The position numbers were made by a program, and so were the translations under genes. This document shows positions 63,436 to 64,000 of a stretch of DNA of 64,000 nt, one piece after another (position 1 is the stretch's first letter; the number at the start of each line of letters is the position of its first letter). The stretch comes from an uncultured Lentisphaerota bacterium (lineage in GTDB: Bacteria; Verrucomicrobiota; Kiritimatiellia; CAIQIC01): contig CAISWQ010000068.1 in assembly GCA_903889245.1 (NCBI GenBank), positions 1-64,000 of the forward strand. Direction: 5' to 3'. Under the pieces are notes generated by a model. That model saw nothing but the letters and a program-made list of their open reading frames with translations, was not told the origin of the DNA and made no database searches.

Positions 63436-64000
63436 AAGCGGACGTGGTCAGCAGGCAGCGGATGACAACCAGGCGCCGGATTTTCCAAGCTTGGGAACAG
63501 GCTGGCGTGGGTTTTTCCAAGCCTTGGAAAAAAGCCCTCCGCCACTTTCCAAGCCTTGGAAAACTCGTCGCGGTCGCCTTGCTTTTCTCCGGGTGCGCCA
63601 CGCAGATCGTTTTGCCGCCCGCGCTGCCGGCCGCCAAGGCGCCGAGCCGCGGCCTGACGCCGGAGCAGCTCAAGTCGCTCCAGACGGAACTCGGCGACTA
63701 TAAACTCGGCGCGGGCGATGAGATTCAGATCTATGCCATGGACATCGCGGAGCTGAACCGCAAGTATGTGATCGGCCCGGATGGCAAGATCACCGTGCCG
63801 GGTTTCGGCGTGGTGCTGCTCGATGGCCAGACGCGCGAGCAGGCGGCGAAACGGATCACGGACCTGGTCAAGGTGCAGTACCGTCAGCCGCGGGTGGACG
63901 TGCTGGTGGAGGCCTACAACAACAACCGCATCTTCGTGCTCGGCGAGGTGCGCAAGCCGGGCCAGTATAATTTCCCCGGCCGGCCGCTGCTGCTCTCGGC
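63432..64000 (+). CDS. Wza-like polysaccharide export lipoprotein (partial, runs off the window)
   Basis: From the ATG at 63432 (ATGA overlap with the GH44-like stop) the frame stays open to the window end, giving at least 189 residues. After a very basic n-region of about 45 residues comes a hydrophobic stretch and the lipobox LLFSGC (Cys codon 63594-63596). The polysaccharide export domain follows ('YKLGAGDEIQIYAMDIAELNRKYVIGPDG') and then the start of an SLBB domain ('NNRIFVLGEVRKPGQY'). It should form the outer-membrane export channel. The n-region is made of three palindrome copies; the ATG at 63462 is an alternative start. Confidence 0.88.
   Translation, partial: MKADVVSRQRMTTRRRIFQAWEQAGVGFSKPWKKALRHFPSLGKLVAVALLFSGCATQIVLPPALPAAKAPSRGLTPEQLKSLQTELGDYKLGAGDEIQIYAMDIAELNRKYVIGPDGKITVPGFGVVLLDGQTREQAAKRITDLVKVQYRQPRVDVLVEAYNNNRIFVLGEVRKPGQYNFPGRPLLLS
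63480..63565. repeat. Phased palindrome array, 3 copies, inside a reading frame
   Basis: Copies are centred at 63489.5, 63522 and 63554 (32.5 and 32 bp apart). All are translated in frame as the signal-peptide n-region of the Wza-like lipoprotein (IFQAWEQ, FSKPWKK, HFPSLGK). Confidence 0.88.

Overview
The window is GC-rich, almost fully coding DNA from a free-living bacterium of the PVC type, most likely Verrucomicrobiota, Kiritimatiellota or Lentisphaerota. This is inferred from secreted (Tat-type) sugar isomerase/epimerase and Gfo/Idh/MocA proteins, many secreted carbohydrate-active enzymes, PadR with a CTAGGTAT-type palindrome, and abundant short intergenic palindromes. No rRNA, tRNA, integrase, transposase or CRISPR was seen. 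The taxonomy is not proven by anything in the window.

Positions 1-29,200 are a polysaccharide-use region. It holds a GH106-like alpha-L-rhamnosidase, a GH29-like alpha-L-fucosidase, a GH99-like and a GH2-like glycosidase, a parallel beta-helix protein, three SGNH esterases, two other alpha/beta hydrolases, a basic-secretory-protein type peptidase, two TIM-barrel isomerase-like proteins, two MocA oxidoreductases, an SDR, a PadR repressor with two operators and a URO-D-like methyltransferase. Many genes overlap by ATGA or TGATG, so they form short operons. The content fits removal of fucose and rhamnose from a decorated, acylated glycan.

Positions 29,246-43,371 (minus strand) are a block of signal-transduction genes. 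A PAS-rich HisKA_3 kinase is overlapped by a NarL-type regulator. Downstream lie a 527-bp structured intergenic region, a giant membrane PAS/GAF sensor without a kinase, a REC-PAS-kinase-REC hybrid, a double-kinase hybrid and a lone receiver. Positions 43,559-49,342 carry ordinary genes: a membrane TPR protein, a PflX-like radical SAM protein, bacterioferritin, a YajD-like HNH protein, a short-chain polyprenyl synthase and SurE.

Positions 49,881-64,000 read as one operon that runs from sensing to exopolysaccharide. The order is receiver, two PAS sensors, FIST protein, hybrid kinase with Hpt, REC-PP2C-anti-sigma-kinase, sugar transferase, STAS protein, nucleotidyltransferase-like fusion, acyltransferase, GH44-like glucanase and Wza-like export lipoprotein (cut by the window end). 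Most junctions overlap by 4 bases. The logic resembles the NosP/NahK pair plus the SypF/SypE/SypA control of the Vibrio fischeri syp polysaccharide.

The most unusual feature is a family of TTTTCCAAG(G/C)CTTGGAAAA palindromes. I find 29 copies, never alone, in 11 arrays of two to four, with centres almost always 31-32 bp apart (three helical turns). Three arrays extend into the starts of reading frames. Other points of note are three further hairpin element types (two of them inside genes), an 11-C tract that breaks an esterase signal peptide, and a conserved C-terminal module shared by three kinase-less PAS sensors.
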